From positions 46,490,344-46,554,343 of the forward strand of contig CM068370.1 of the NCBI GenBank assembly GCA_034769895.1: 64,000 nt of DNA, written 5' to 3'. The translations under genes were made by a program, and so were the position numbers. The stretch's first letter is position 1; each line of letters starts with the position of its first letter. The notes below the pieces were generated by a model. The model did not search any database. It worked only from the letters and a program-made list of their open reading frames with translations, and was not told the DNA's origin. The DNA comes from Magicicada septendecula (lineage: Eukaryota; Arthropoda; Insecta; Hemiptera; Cicadidae). Below are positions 1 through 11,254 of this stretch, piece by piece.

Positions 1-836
1 CTGAACATCATGAATAAACCTTAACTTTATACATTGTAATAAACGATCCTTACTACTAAGATATTCCGTTTTACACTAATTTGCTCTATTCTATTAACTA
101 ACAATTGAACTATTAAATATATCATTTTAATAATGTTTTTTGCTATGTTTGAGCATAACAATTGTTTTGTGCATTTAATCTACACTTATACTACCTCCTA
201 ATAATCATCTCACTGATTATGGTTTGGTCTAGGCCTTGTTAAGACATACCGTTTATACCGGAATTCTGCCTTTAAAAGCTTTCATTATTTCACAATTCGT
301 TAATTTGCTGAGGTACCTTATTTGTACAAGGTTCCCTCTTACAAATGTTTTTTCTTTCTCGTCATAAGTATATTTGAGATTGAAATATAGCTTCGTTCTC
401 ATTTTGTGGACATTGCTAATTTTAGTTTTTTGGCGTTAATAATTACTAATCATATTTAATTAATTCCCAGCCAAATGCTGATTCTGATTTCCCATTATTC
501 AGATTCTTATTGACTCATTTTTTATTAACATATCATATTCTGTTTACATTATCCACTGACTCGCTTGACAGCTTAAAGTAAATTTAATTTGTCCATCAGT
601 TTGTGTCAGTTATTGTCTGGTTGTAGTGTCAAACAGTATTTGGGTTTACTGTTCCTTGTGGCACTTCTGCTTCTTTCTTTTTCCATGATTCCTCTCTTCT
701 TGGTTATTCTTATCATTATATTCCCTATTTACATTATTGTTATGCACTTATTCAATCTGATAGTATATGTTTAGGTTAGGTAACATTTTGTTATGTTACG
801 ATATTAATTTTATTCCCGTAACTTTAACCTCATTTA
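1..836. other. AT-rich sequence without recognisable gene
   Basis: This stretch shows no coding signature. A 61-codon hydrophobic reading frame at 589-774 is what T-rich DNA gives by chance. A short inverted repeat (GTAACAT, loop TTTGTT, ATGTTAC) lies near 779-798, close to where the pol homology of the neighbouring element D stops. I cannot tell whether this is flanking DNA, degraded pol or another element. Confidence 0.5.
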
Positions 837-1312
837 TCACCCTCTTAAAATTAACCCTGACTGGTTAGAAATGACCAAAAAATCATTTCCCAAAATTACA
901 TCTAAATTCAGTCCCTTTACCACTAAAAAGTATTTTCGAAATCTGTTTCACTAATGTATATATTTAATTGTACCTGTCTAGTAACCCTTTTACTCCGTAC
1001 CCCGGTTACCCCCACTAATGTTACACCCGCAACTGGTAATGATGGAATATGTTTATTTACCCTTTGTAATTCTCCCAGTACGTTTTCTGAAATTACTGAT
1101 ATTTCACTTCCTGTATCTATTAATGTTTTAAAGTTCTTACCTTCTATATTGACGATTACCTCTGTCAACCCCGCTTTTGTTTCCATCATTTCTGCATCGT
1201 CTTCCTCCAGCAACTCCTTCCCCATGTCTTTGATAATGATATTACTCTGGTATTTGCACTCTTCTTGGACCCCAGGGTTCTCCGTCGACAATGGCTGGGC
1301 CCGGTTCCCCAT
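837..1312 (-). pseudogene. Gypsy D aspartic protease (retropepsin), frameshifted
   Basis: This is the protease that would cut the Gag-Pol polyprotein. The active-site motif LIDTGSEISVIS is intact, so the catalytic aspartate is present. The frame stops at 923, but the next frame continues with LDVILGNDFLV, the typical end of the retropepsin fold, to a stop at 837-839. One indel near 925 therefore breaks the domain. It overlaps the end of gag in a different frame, as usual for Gypsy pol. Nothing recognisable as reverse transcriptase follows. Confidence 0.8.
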
Positions 1313-1320
1313 TGTCTCTT

Positions 1321-2316
1321 CTAGTTTCCCGTCAACGTACCCGCCACGGCTTGGTTGTATCCTCCTCTGCTTCTGTTGCTATTTTCATTTTCTCTCGGCG
1401 CTCCTCGGTTGCTCTCTGCTCCTCTCGGCAGCTGAGTTTGCTGGTTGTATGTTCTCTCACTTCGCTGACAGTCTCTTGCCTTATTACACCTAAAACATGT
1501 CGTTCTTACAGCAAAATTTTCAACATGACACTCCGAACATCTCCAACCCTCGCCTCTGTTACCACTATTACCCCCACGCGCCCCTCTGTGAAAGGTTGGC
1601 ATTCCCCTGGATTGATTATAATTCCCGTTAATGTGTGACACTGGTGGGTTTATACGCCTACTCATATCCCGTTCTTTTATGTTCTGAAATATATCTAATA
1701 TCTTCTCAAGTTCCGTAATTTCTATAATCTCGTGTGTCATCAGAGTAATCTGTATCTCTCGCGGCAAATGCTTACTTATATGTCGCACAAATGATCTGAA
1801 CGGTAGCGGTGGCTCTAAATACTTCGCCTCGTTGTATAACCACATTACATACATCGTCACGTTATTCCCGTGGGTCCCAAAATTACCGGATCCCATGATT
1901 TTACTCCGTAATACTTCTTGCTCTTCTTCCGACCAATATTTATCTCTAAAGGCCCTCTCAAAGCTCTGATAATCAACCCAATCTATTTTGTGTACCTCCG
2001 CCCACACCGCGGAATTCCCTTTAAAACATTTCATTATCTTTAATAACTGTACCTCCCAACTACTACGACAAAACTGATTAAATTCTTTCACTCTATTTAA
2101 GAATTGCATGGGGTGTACCCCCCTACTGTCACAATTAAACAATTCTAACTCAATATCAATATTCATATCTCTAGTAATCATCACTTGTTCAGCAACATTA
2201 CTAAGTTTTTTACTTATTGCTACATTTAACTCATCTTTGACATTAACTATGCTTTGTTCAATTGACACAAATTTATCATTATTTGAACATTCAAATTGTA
2301 TGTTATGTTTATCCAT
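1321..2316 (-). pseudogene. Gypsy D Gag, capsid-like part with RanBP2-type zinc finger
   Basis: This 331-residue open frame holds the nucleic-acid-packaging part of Gag. The middle resembles Ty3 Gag capsid (ECFKGNSAVWAEV-like region, then an F..AF..KYW segment). The tail is rich in Arg, Gly and Asn. Instead of the usual CCHC knuckle, residues 258-277 fit W-x-C-x2-C-x3-N-x6-C-x2-C, the RanBP2-type zinc finger signature, a family known for binding RNA or ubiquitin. The N-terminal coiled coil is encoded just upstream (2421-2831) in another frame, so a frameshift splits the gene. The protease frame follows directly. The assignment to Gag rests on position and composition plus the capsid-like segment. 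Confidence 0.8.
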
Positions 2317-2420
2317 AACATTTACTGTATCTTGTATAGCTTGTATCTCTATTTTTCAAGTAGTTTCTATTTCATTTATTTTAAGATTAGTATTGGTTTC
2401 GTATATCTTAATTTTATCTC

Positions 2421-2831
2421 TCACTTCTTCATCTTATCAATTGCACAATAAAATATATACCCACTGTCAGTGTTACATTCATCTATTTTATGTTCAAAAT
2501 TTTCTTTGATTTCATGAATTTGTTCATTAACTTGTATTTTGACTGCATCTGACACTTGTTTGTTTACATTGATAATATGACTATTTAATTGTTCGTTTAC
2601 AGACTCTATCACTTGTTTTTTAATAGTATAAAAACGCTCATTTATTTTGTTTACGATCTCACTCTTTATACCACTGACTCTGGTATTTATTTCATTAAAC
2701 TTACTGTCATTAATATCAAAACGATTATCAAAGTCACTGCTTAATTTATCAAATTTGTTATTTACTTCATTGTGTTGCTTCTCTGAACTTTCTTTCATAC
2801 TATATATTAAACTATACAAGTCTTTTAACAT
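2421..2831 (-). pseudogene. Gypsy D Gag N-terminal coiled coil
   Basis: This 136-residue fragment is almost wholly helical by composition, rich in E, K, N and I in heptad-like spacing, and ends in NTDSGYIFYCAIDKMKK before a stop. It lies about 43 bases downstream of the primer binding site, a very short leader, so the true start may be an ATG slightly upstream or some 5' sequence may be lost. Gags of elements A and B in this window also begin with long coiled coils. A frame change separates it from the capsid-like part at 1321-2316. Confidence 0.7.
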
Positions 2832-2874
2832 ACTACTGTCATCAGCTTTTTTGTTTTGATTAATTGAAATAGGT

Positions 2875-2892
2875 GTCCCTGTTCGGGCGCCA
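2875..2892 (-). other. Primer binding site, lysine tRNA type (Gypsy D)
   Basis: On the minus strand the sequence is TGGCGCCCGAACAGGGAC, starting 2-4 bases after the LTR end. It is an 18-base match to the lysine-tRNA primer site best known from lentiviruses. It would prime minus-strand DNA synthesis. It fixes the element's orientation and the inner LTR edge. Confidence 0.9.
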
Positions 2893-2896
2893 ATTG

Positions 2897-3985
2897 TGTA
2901 ATCTCTTTCACAATACCAATTAATAAAATTAATAATTAATAAAATTAACCATTTTATTATATTTCTTACCTTCTATAGGGTTCCAAGGTTCTTCACACGA
3001 ACGGTGAAATACAAGCGAGACTTAGGGTATGTGTTGTAATAATTATTCTCATTTACGGTTAACTATTTCAACTCATTTATTATTCTTTCATCATTCTCTT
3101 TTTTATGAATCAATTAACACATGCTTTCTCCTTTTACCTTCTCTACTCTTTCAAATGAACAAAATTAAATTCTGAGGTAGCGACCTCATCTGACTAAAAC
3201 CACAAACACATTGAAATACCAAACCACAAGTATTTTTATTTCCTTATAAGTAAATTAAATTATTTATTTACATAATTAAAGCAACCCAGCAATTTGCTTA
3301 CACACAACACTCATACTTGTCCCCTTATTACATTTTATCTTCCCACTCCCATTATAAATGACTAAATTTTTCCAGTTAAAAAAATTGATTCGAGTTGTTG
3401 GCCAAATAATAATAATCTTAGTTACTTTTACTGCACGTGCTCACTGGTTACGCCGCATATCGTCCGCCACAGTTTTACGTAAATGTTCCGAAAGTCGTCA
3501 CTAAATTTTGTATCCCTGAAGACTCACTGTTGATTTTACACATTTCACATCATTTTAGACAGTTTGAATACACAATTTACTGGTCGGCCGACCCTAATTT
3601 GCTCGAGCGATGTTATTATAGACCACGCGTGGTCTGGAGTTCTGTGTCGACTGGACGACGCCACGCTAAGCGTCGGTAAAAACCACATCCGCCCGCCTGC
3701 GCTCTGATTGGTTGATTCGCTCACGTGGCAGGTTAATTAGCCACGTGGTGGTCACTTCCATCAACGACTTTGGTTTTGAGATTATAAACAGCGGCACAAG
3801 AGCGCGCACACCCCCGCATTCCAATGTTTTTATCTCTTCCGTACCTTGTGCCTCCTGGCACGAAGTTGATTACAGAATGTTACACAAATCAGGTTTCGTG
3901 GCCATACATGGTGCCCAAAAAGATTGGCCCCAAAATTATTATTAAATTGAAAGAATAGATATTTCCCTTCAATTGCCCCGTTACA
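2897..3985 (-). repeat. 5' LTR of Gypsy D
   Basis: The segment is bounded by TGTAA at 2897 and TTACA at 3985 (plus strand), matching inverted termini, and sits beside the primer site. Length is about 1.09 kb (the inner edge could be 2895). The half near 3400-3900 is CpG- and GC-richer than the rest, which would suit a promoter. No partner LTR is present in the window, so divergence cannot be measured. Short open frames at 3437-3679 and 3712-3945 lie on the opposite strand within it and look non-coding. Confidence 0.8.
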
Positions 3986-4755
3986 ATAGTAATATATTTT
4001 GATAAATAAATAATGAAGAAAAAATATAAAATATAATTAAGAAAGAAGAAGGAAGAATTTTAAACAAAAATAATTATTAAAAGAATAGACTAGACTGACA
4101 AACAAACGACTTTGACCCAACCCCAGAGATTGGCCAGATAAAAAACCAGAATAAAATGAAACAAAATGGAAATGAAGGAGAAGAACAATGAAAATAAAAA
4201 TGGAATGAACCAAGTATAAAGGAAATAAAGTGAAACAAGATGATAAAACACAGACAGATAATATACAATAGGGAAGGGAGAAATGATACACTCAAATATC
4301 ATAAAGGAAACGAAACCAGTAAATAACCAATATAAAAAAATAAGTATTAATATTGACTAAGTGACAAATGTAATTAATAATTGATAAAACCCAGACAAAT
4401 AATATAGAATAGGGAAGGGAGAAATGATACACTCAAATATCATAAAGGAACGAAACCAGTAAATAACCAATATAAAAAATTAAGTATTAATATTGACTAA
4501 GTGACAAATGTAATTAATAACGAAATCCAAGAATGTAATTAATAATTAATTGATAAAACCCGATAAATAAAAATACACTAACCCAAGAATTAGAAGTATA
4601 TGTAAGTAAGAACTCTAGAAAGACATTAACTTATTAAGTATAAATAGGCCTAATATTTGTAAAGAAAGAGAGAGATAGTGAGAAATAAAAATAACTAAGT
4701 GACAAAGAAAAAGTAATGGTAGGGATTACCCACTAATAAACACTTAAAATAAAAA
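3986..4755 (+). repeat. LTR of element A, 5' portion
   Basis: This segment is nearly identical to 41579-42180, where it runs on without a break into sequence matching 20216 onward. It is therefore the left part of an A LTR interrupted by the Helentron. Its true left end is missing because Gypsy D's LTR abuts it. It contains a roughly 141-bp tandem duplication (4241-4520) that is single in the other copy. The sequence is AT-rich with no coding. Confidence 0.85.
4241..4520 (+). repeat. Two-copy tandem repeat, unit about 141 bp
   Basis: Unit 1 (4241-4381) and unit 2 (4382-4520) both contain TGATAAAAC, the GGGAAGGGAG stretch and AAATAACCAATATAAAAAA. The second A LTR has this unit once (about 41830-41970), so the duplication arose in this copy. 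Confidence 0.85.
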
Positions 4756-4762
4756 ATATTCA

Positions 4763-4783
4763 GGGAGTATTCTTGATACTCCC
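4763..4783 (-). other. Helentron 3'-terminal hairpin
   Basis: A perfect 8-bp stem (GGGAGTAT with ATACTCCC) with a 5-base loop lies within about 8 bases of the element edge. A 3'-terminal stem-loop of this kind marks the end of rolling-circle transfer in Helitron-type elements. On the element strand it is followed directly by TGAATATT. Confidence 0.8.
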
Positions 4784-4799
4784 GTCGGATCTTTATTTC

Positions 4800-4810
4800 G
4801 TGAATGCGAA
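4800..4810. repeat. Asymmetric terminal inverted repeat, 3' arm
   Basis: GTGAATGCGAA here is the exact reverse complement of 20201-20211. It lies about 45 bp inside the 3' end whereas its partner lies about 4 bp from the 5' end, the asymmetry described for Helentrons. Confidence 0.8.
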
Positions 4811-4907
4811 ATTACATACGTTACTCTCGTTATTGGGAGATTCTTTTGTTTTGTTTGTCAGAAAGAAAGTTGGAATGAAAGAAAGAAAATTACGCTATAC
4901 ATAACAT

Positions 4908-6748
4908 TTATTCATCGAAATCATTAGTACAAATGGCTAACCTATGAACAATTGGTCGATGGTAACTAAAATATGAAACGTAGGGCATAATCGGCGGACT
5001 AAGTTGACGTACAAACGTTAAGTCGATTGTGGTGTTTCCAAGTGTAGTCGGAGAGGTTTGTACAAGTTGTAGATCTATTCTTGTTGCATATATGGAACCA
5101 GCCAATCATTTCTCGGATCGTTGGGATCGACATTGAAATCACCAGTAAGAAATATTGGCGTTGTAATGTCGGGCTCAATTTCCTCAATGACCTTAGATAT
5201 TGAGCGCCCAAATCTACAAAGACTTCGAAAGAGGAGAAGTTTAATGTATTTTGTTTCTGCATTTGGATGAATATACAATGAGGCAGCAATGAATCTGAAA
5301 GAATTGTTGACTGTGATTTGTGCCAATGCAATATCGCCTGTGCCAGGTTCCACGTATACACCAAGTCGTTGGGTTATATTGTTTGGTATATTGAAAGGCA
5401 TAGCACATAGGTTGTTGCTACGACGTTGATAAATTGCAACACCGCCAGCCTTTCTCTTTTGTTGTTGTTGTTCAGTGGGGTTATTATCAATGGCTTCGTG
5501 TTCATATGAGATGAGATTATAATTTCCAAGCTGCACAGACTCGTCATTTGTAATCCATGTTTCTGAAACCATAAGAAAATCAGCTCTCGTTAAGACAGGA
5601 TCCGTTTCAATGTCAAGTTTGTGTGCAACGAGACTTTGCGCATTCATTCCAACGAAGAATATTACAATCGTGTCGTCTTCAATCAAACTGTCGGAGCAAT
5701 TCATAAACAGTTCAACACGTTTGGTAAGTGTATTAAGTGGATGGCTCTCGAGTCGCAGATATTCATTTCGCATTTCTCTAACAGTTGAGCTGTCGCAACC
5801 AAGTCCGTGATAGAATTTAAAGTCGTTGCGCGAGTTCGTAATGTAAAGACCTTCGATGCTTGTTACTCGACTCATTGCAACATAGACCAATTGTATTTGC
5901 TGACTTTTGCTGTAGTCATACACAACCGTGTCAAATGTGCCTCCCTGACTTTTGTGTATGGTTATGGCACAAGCGGGTACAATTGGAAATTGCATTCGTT
6001 TACAACTTATAGAACCACCGAGTTTGATGTTAGCGCTACGCATACAGATGGGTGTCCAAGTTCGATCTATTAGACCATTGCTGCAAATTACTCTTGGTGC
6101 TGCTTTTAGTCTTGCCATTTTGCCGATGTGGGCTTGTGGAAAGTGTAGCCACAATCTGATATAAGGATTGATTTGTGTAGACTCGCCGCGTTGTTGGACT
6201 AATTGAACTGCTGTCTCATGAGTGACTTCTTCGATGTACTCAAGTATTCCTATTGCACCATTAACAATTCCATCGTCCACATCAATGTTAGTTGTAATCA
6301 TATAAGGCATACCACTCTGTAAATTAAGCAGATACGGCAAACCGCCAGTTTCCATCACACTGAGCTTGTGTAATTTGACTCGTGCAGTGCCAAGTTGAGT
6401 GCTGTTATTGTAGCCAGTGATCAAATCGGAGGCACTGCTACAAATTCTGTCCGATATTGCAAGTCGGTTGTAAGCATCCACATCATGATTTCTATGGAAG
6501 AGACGTATTGCATTTGGTTCGTGTTCCCTACACCATTCAACTGTTCTGAAACAAGACTCGATCGCTGCCATTTCTTCAGAGTCTAAACGTTTTCCATCAC
6601 CAATCTTCGTCAAAATTTTAGAGAATAAGAGGTTGCTTTGTCGCATAACCTGAGTGAGCGGATAGAAATCAACTGATTGCCACAATACGCACCCACCCAA
6701 GTTGTTTCGTGGTGATTTATAAACGGGGGTAGCATTTACAGGCGGTAA
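4908..6748 (-). pseudogene. Helentron helicase C-terminal half plus endonuclease
   Basis: This is the continuation of the frame that ends in a stop at 6749; a single TAA where the motif GDFRQLPP expects CAA separates them. The open part (5075-6700, 541 residues) has late helicase motifs: AITIHKSQGGTFD and YVAMSRV. It then has an endonuclease domain of the exonuclease-endonuclease-phosphatase type with MNAQSL, LMVSETW and GDFNVDPN. After a frameshift near 5100 the domain ends in another frame with TTIDLTF and SYHRPI, stopping at 4908. The helicase would unwind DNA and the endonuclease would nick it during transposition. Confidence 0.85.
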
Positions 6749-9205
6749 TTACCGAAAATCTCCAGTCAGAATGATATCCATGCCGCCAAATGGTTGATCA
6801 TATACGCCCGTAATTTCATTCAGTCTAGAGTTGATTTTATTGAAAACATCGGACCCAATCATACTTATTTCGTCAACTATTACATATTTTACTCCAACGA
6901 AGGCAGTTCGGAAACACTGCAAAGCTTCATGGGGCAATGAAGTTGATGTTCGCATTAGACTTATACGAAACGCAGAGTGAACGGTCGTATCCTGCAAATT
7001 TACAGCGGCCTTTCCAGTCGACGCACAAGCAATGTAAGCATCTCGTCGTGTAGTGTGTTGTTGAGTGTATCGATTATAGGTCTCCATGGCTACACGTAAC
7101 ACATAAGTTTTGCTACTACCGGCTGGCCCAGTGAGATACACTTGGATTGGCGGCGAACCGAATGTATGGATCCGATGTATAATTTCCAATATGAATTCTC
7201 GCTGGCGTTTATTAGTACTGCGTAACAGTTTGCAGTAGTCTTCTTTTGAAAGCACATTCGATCGTTTTCGTACAGCAGATATGCCCACAGACGAAGCCTG
7301 TGCTGCATTGATGTCATCGTTATTCTCTTGGTTGCCATCATTCAACACGCTACTCACAAAATTATCTCGATTTTTTTGCTCCTCATTTGTCGCATTTTCG
7401 TCTATATCGTTATGAATATATAATTCTTGAATTTCTCGCATCACTTCTTCAATATTTATGTTAGACTCATATTCACGACGTTTAGTAAGAATTGCGGATT
7501 CGTTGGTGTCATAGATCTCTACAAACCTATTACGATCGAGTATATCAACTGTCTCATTTCGAAACGGATAGTATAGCGTAACCATTTCCCGTTTGTAATT
7601 GACCACATCACTTATATCATATTGTCTGTAACGTATAACACATGGAACTGACCGCTTCTTATTGATAAATCGAACCTCATCATTCTGATCGGCATTTGGA
7701 TCGTCACATTCGTCTGGCTGCTGTTGTACTGACTTCTTTCCAGAATACCAAGCTATGAAATCAGCGAGGCATAGCTCTTTTAACGATTCATCGCGTTCCT
7801 CATAACGTTCGATTTTAGTTTTGGTCCACACATCCGTACTATCATCAGCCAAATTTTCGAAGTCCATTTGACGTTTCAATTTCCTTGATCGTTGTCGTTC
7901 TTGTGGCCACACCGTTGAAATATACACAACTTGACCTTGACGACTACAACGGCTCATCGATTGACGAAGCAAATACCAGGCCGCCTCCTGTGCCGACATT
8001 TCGACCGAATTAAGAACTTTCACACCAATCTTGCGTACTAACTCGGTGAAGTCCAACTCCGGATTCTCTTCTTGTAATTTTATGAGTTCTCGTTGCAAAT
8101 GACTTATTCCACGATTCGCCTTGTTAACATATTCTACAACATATGTCGCACAACTATATTCGTCCAGTATAAATTGCAAGTCACTATTTGAGCCCAATAT
8201 TCTGGCTAACCACGGATGGAAAGTATTGGTGTAGATTTCAGACATATTACGTGTGAACAACATCGTCGGCCGTCGCAGTGAAGCTCGAATTGTATCGAGG
8301 TATTTGCGCTCTGTCAAATGGTTGTCTACAAGAAATTCTTCAACACTGTCATACACTTTCTGCTCCAGTATTGTTTTTAAACGCTCAGCTGATTTCTGCA
8401 TGGTAGCTTTTCTCGGATCACCTTTAGCGAGCGGCAACAGTACGATTGTCTTTCTCATTGGCCAATACGGGATTCCAAAGCGACACGTTGATTCTCCACG
8501 CTTGGTACAAGTAAACGTATGCTGGTGCGTTTGATTGGAGTACATCTCTGCAGGCAAATCTCCCCTCGATACGCTCGCCAATGTATTCATCAACTCAATT
8601 GTACGTGGCATATCTTCACTGATTGATTCTTTAGGATCATTGTTCAACCACAAGAGTATATGCGCATGTGGACTGCCTCGATGCTGGAACTCGATGCGCT
8701 TAAAGTAATCAACGACTCGATACCGATCACCAAATGGATTCGCCTTTGTCTTACTGCACAACATACTCATCAAAATGTCGACCAGTTTGTTAAACACAAT
8801 GCAACACGTAACTGGATCTTCATTCACCAAATGACACCGCATTGATCTGCTAAGTGCCTCAACATTTTGCACATCTTTATACGAATCACTTAGGCGATGC
8901 AACACCGACAGCAAACCTGGCCAACGAATTTCATTTGCACTCAACGTAAGAAACACAGTAGGCTTCCCAAGCTGGCGCATCATTGCAAACAAGTCACACT
9001 TACGATCCTGCCAATACTGCATCGAATTTGGAATGGATTTAAGAAATGACAAATTCTTTTCCATGCAATCACGTATGAACTCCTTATCATTTAACATAGC
9101 ACGAGTCACATTAACTGTGCTGGACGTTTTGAAAGTATGAAACATTCCCTCGACGACTCTCATTCTCAAGATTTTCATCGCCATATACAAGATGTGTTGT
9201 GGGGT
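6749..9205 (-). pseudogene. Helentron Rep nuclease and helicase N-terminal half
   Basis: The 813-residue open frame starts at 9190, but the true protein continues across the Gypsy C insertion into 18547-18907. Counting from the Met at 9190, the HUH motif is QHRGSPHAH (169-177) and the two-tyrosine motif is YVVEYVNK (350-357). Both are intact, as in two-tyrosine rolling-circle Rep enzymes that nick and join single strands. The helicase Walker A reads GPAGSSKT (688-695), with Ser where the glycine before Lys is usual. Walker B reads DEISM. The frame ends in TAA inside the next helicase motif. Walker A change, stop and insertion make this copy inactive. Confidence 0.88.
9202..9205. repeat. Target-site duplication GGGT (left of Gypsy C)
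   Basis: GGGT here is repeated at 18547-18550 immediately outside the other LTR. Joining the two sides with one copy restores the Helentron Rep reading frame, which confirms the insertion. Confidence 0.9.
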
Positions 9206-10758
9206 TGTAACGTATTGCCGCGTTACAAATCCAGGGAACCCATCTTAACTGACCTCTGCCAATTACATGGGCTGCCTACGTTGTAACGAACTGTATTAAA
9301 ATCAAATTAATTGAACAAATTACTCACTATCAGTGTAAGGGAACAAGGGAAGGTATTTTACTGATTTATGCACTCATTTTCATGTGTAACAAGACGACTT
9401 CTCTTTATTTAACAACAGTTAATGACAGATCCCATGACATCATTAATTCAACTAAAATATTTAAATGCTTTTCATAAAACTTTGGGATCAAATTGATTAT
9501 ATATTCTAATACCTCGGATCCGAGTTTACTTTCAGTTTATTTATAATAAAGACTTCTAATTATTTTCAGTTCATTTTAGAAGCTTGCAAGAATTCTTTAA
9601 CCATTTGAAGAATGGTACTATTACTTGGAACGATAATAAGTTACATTAACATTTAAAGCGTTACAACGTATGATAATTGAATTTTTACAGTAAACTCTTA
9701 GATTGTCTCATTTTAATGTTTACATAAAATTAATCGTCTTTGAAAAGTCTCTTTTAGAAGTGAGTAGTGTAACAAATATGATTAACTCTCGATAGCAAGG
9801 CTATCGAGTCACCTTTACAATTGAACGTAGAAACCTCGTCCTGGGGTGTCCGTCTTGGGAATCCTTGTAGTCGGCGTCATCATCTGGGTCGCGTCTTCGG
9901 CAAGAATAGGTCGGATGTTCACAGAGGAGATTGAAGCTTCTTTGGTGTAAGTATATGTAGATTCTCGGATGTCCTAAGCAGCGTCTTATCCATGGTATAC
10001 GTGTCTTTATGAAGTTCCTGCAGATCACATCTTCAGGAGTGATGTTGTAAATGGAGTTACCTCTTGAAGGGAGTCGTCATCTTGCTTACCACTAGTTCTG
10101 TTTTTGTGTTACGTTTTATATCTTCTTGTTACCACATATTTATATTATTTATACATAACACACGCTTTCCACTTTTAGCAGTGGTAGTTAATATACTACA
10201 TTTAAATCAAACAAACAAATTAAAAACATTTTGGTAGAGCTTTCGCTCGTACGTCTGTACTGTGTGAAGGCAACATAGCGAGAGAGTTTCTGCTCGCTTC
10301 AACTGGTACTTAACAAAGGAGAGGAGCAACTACTCCGCGACAATATAGTCCCTATTTATATTTAAGTTAACATTCTTATTACCAAAAACATATTAAATTA
10401 TACATATATAATTTAAGTGAGTTATTTTAACGACTATTTGTGTCTTCAGATTTCTAATTATAAACATTATGATTTTTATATCTTCCTAAATTACAGACGA
10501 CTCGGTAAACACGTTGAGTCCGGAATTAACAGGTCAACGCATGATGACTAGTAAAAGGGTTAATTATGATAATAATAACTTTTTTACAATTCGCCCTTTT
10601 ATTTAGTGTTTCTTTGGATCTTTTAATTAATTACTTCTCATTGTCATACTGAGTTAATACAGGGGTTTTAGTTATTATAGTGAGATTTAAAATTACTTAA
10701 TCGCTCGCAAACTTAATTTTTTTTATTTACGATTACAGTTAGAATTTAAATCGTCACA
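9206..10758 (-). repeat. 3' LTR of Gypsy C
   Basis: Plus-strand ends are TGTAACG and CGTCACA. It differs from the other LTR by a 4-bp expansion (TTAATTAATTAC near 10625) and single-base changes, for example near 10134, 10260 and 10326. On the element strand an AATAAA at about 9400 is a plausible polyadenylation signal. A 75-codon open frame at 9801-10028 is repeated in the other LTR and resembles nothing known. A perfect 9-bp hairpin lies at 9788-9808. Confidence 0.93.
9788..9808. other. 9-bp perfect hairpin in Gypsy C LTR
   Basis: CTCGATAGC, loop AAG, GCTATCGAG. The same hairpin occurs in the other LTR at 17580-17600. It could act in the RNA or as a protein site; function is unknown. Confidence 0.6.
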
Positions 10759-10781
10759 TACTCCACCGCTTAATTTTCACG

Positions 10782-10832
<51 letters not shown>

Positions 10833-11254
10833 CGCACAACTGGGGACTTGGAGTATGAATGGTGTCAGTGTGTGTAATTTCTTTCACATAGTTATTGGTT
10901 AGAGTTATATCTCTTGCTTCTTCTCCATAACACAACATACTTTCATACTTTCTTATTAACTACTTTTTTTTTTACATACTATTCACACTTAATATTTACA
11001 AAATAAAACACAAAACTCTTTCTTATCTCTATCACTTAAATCTACTACCGGTTTTTTTTCTTTTTGGTTGTCTTACTCTCTCTCTCTCTCTGTAGAGTAA
11101 TTTTCTAAATCTTTTGCTATTTAGAATTCTATCTTGTTTTCATTGAGTACTCATTTACTTATTCTTCGCAGAACTGGATCTCAGGTTGATCAGGCCTCAT
11201 TTCCAAACTCTACGTTTAACATTTTCCACGGTTTCAGAATTATAATATACTTCA
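10759..11254 (-). other. Gypsy C 3' untranslated region with PPT and A44 tract
   Basis: This lies between the integrase stop and the 3' LTR. On the element strand the last bases before the LTR are AGCGGTGGAGTA (10759-10770), the likely polypurine tract that primes plus-strand DNA. A run of 44 T on the plus strand (10786-10829), A44 on the element strand, lies just upstream. No envelope or other gene is visible. Confidence 0.7.

Larger units (their letters stand above)
837..3985 (-). mobile_element. Ty3/Gypsy element D, 5' half only
   Basis: Read on the minus strand the order is LTR (3985-2897), lysine-tRNA primer site, coiled-coil gag, gag with a RanBP2-type zinc finger, then a retroviral-type aspartic protease that ends near 837. 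Reverse transcriptase, RNase H, integrase and the 3' LTR are missing, so the element is truncated inside pol or broken near position 780-837. Its outer LTR edge at 3985 abuts the LTR of element A, which begins abruptly there, so D probably inserted into A. All three coding segments are in different frames. Confidence 0.85.

Noticed and set aside
589-774. 61-codon hydrophobic open frame
   Set aside because: T-rich DNA gives runs of Leu, Phe and Ile by chance; no start context or relatives.
3437-3945. Two open frames on the plus strand
   Set aside because: They lie antisense within the LTR of Gypsy D and show no domain.
9801-10028. 75-codon frame repeated at 17593-17820
   Set aside because: It is repeated only because it is in an LTR; sequence has no known relatives and no sign of coding constraint.
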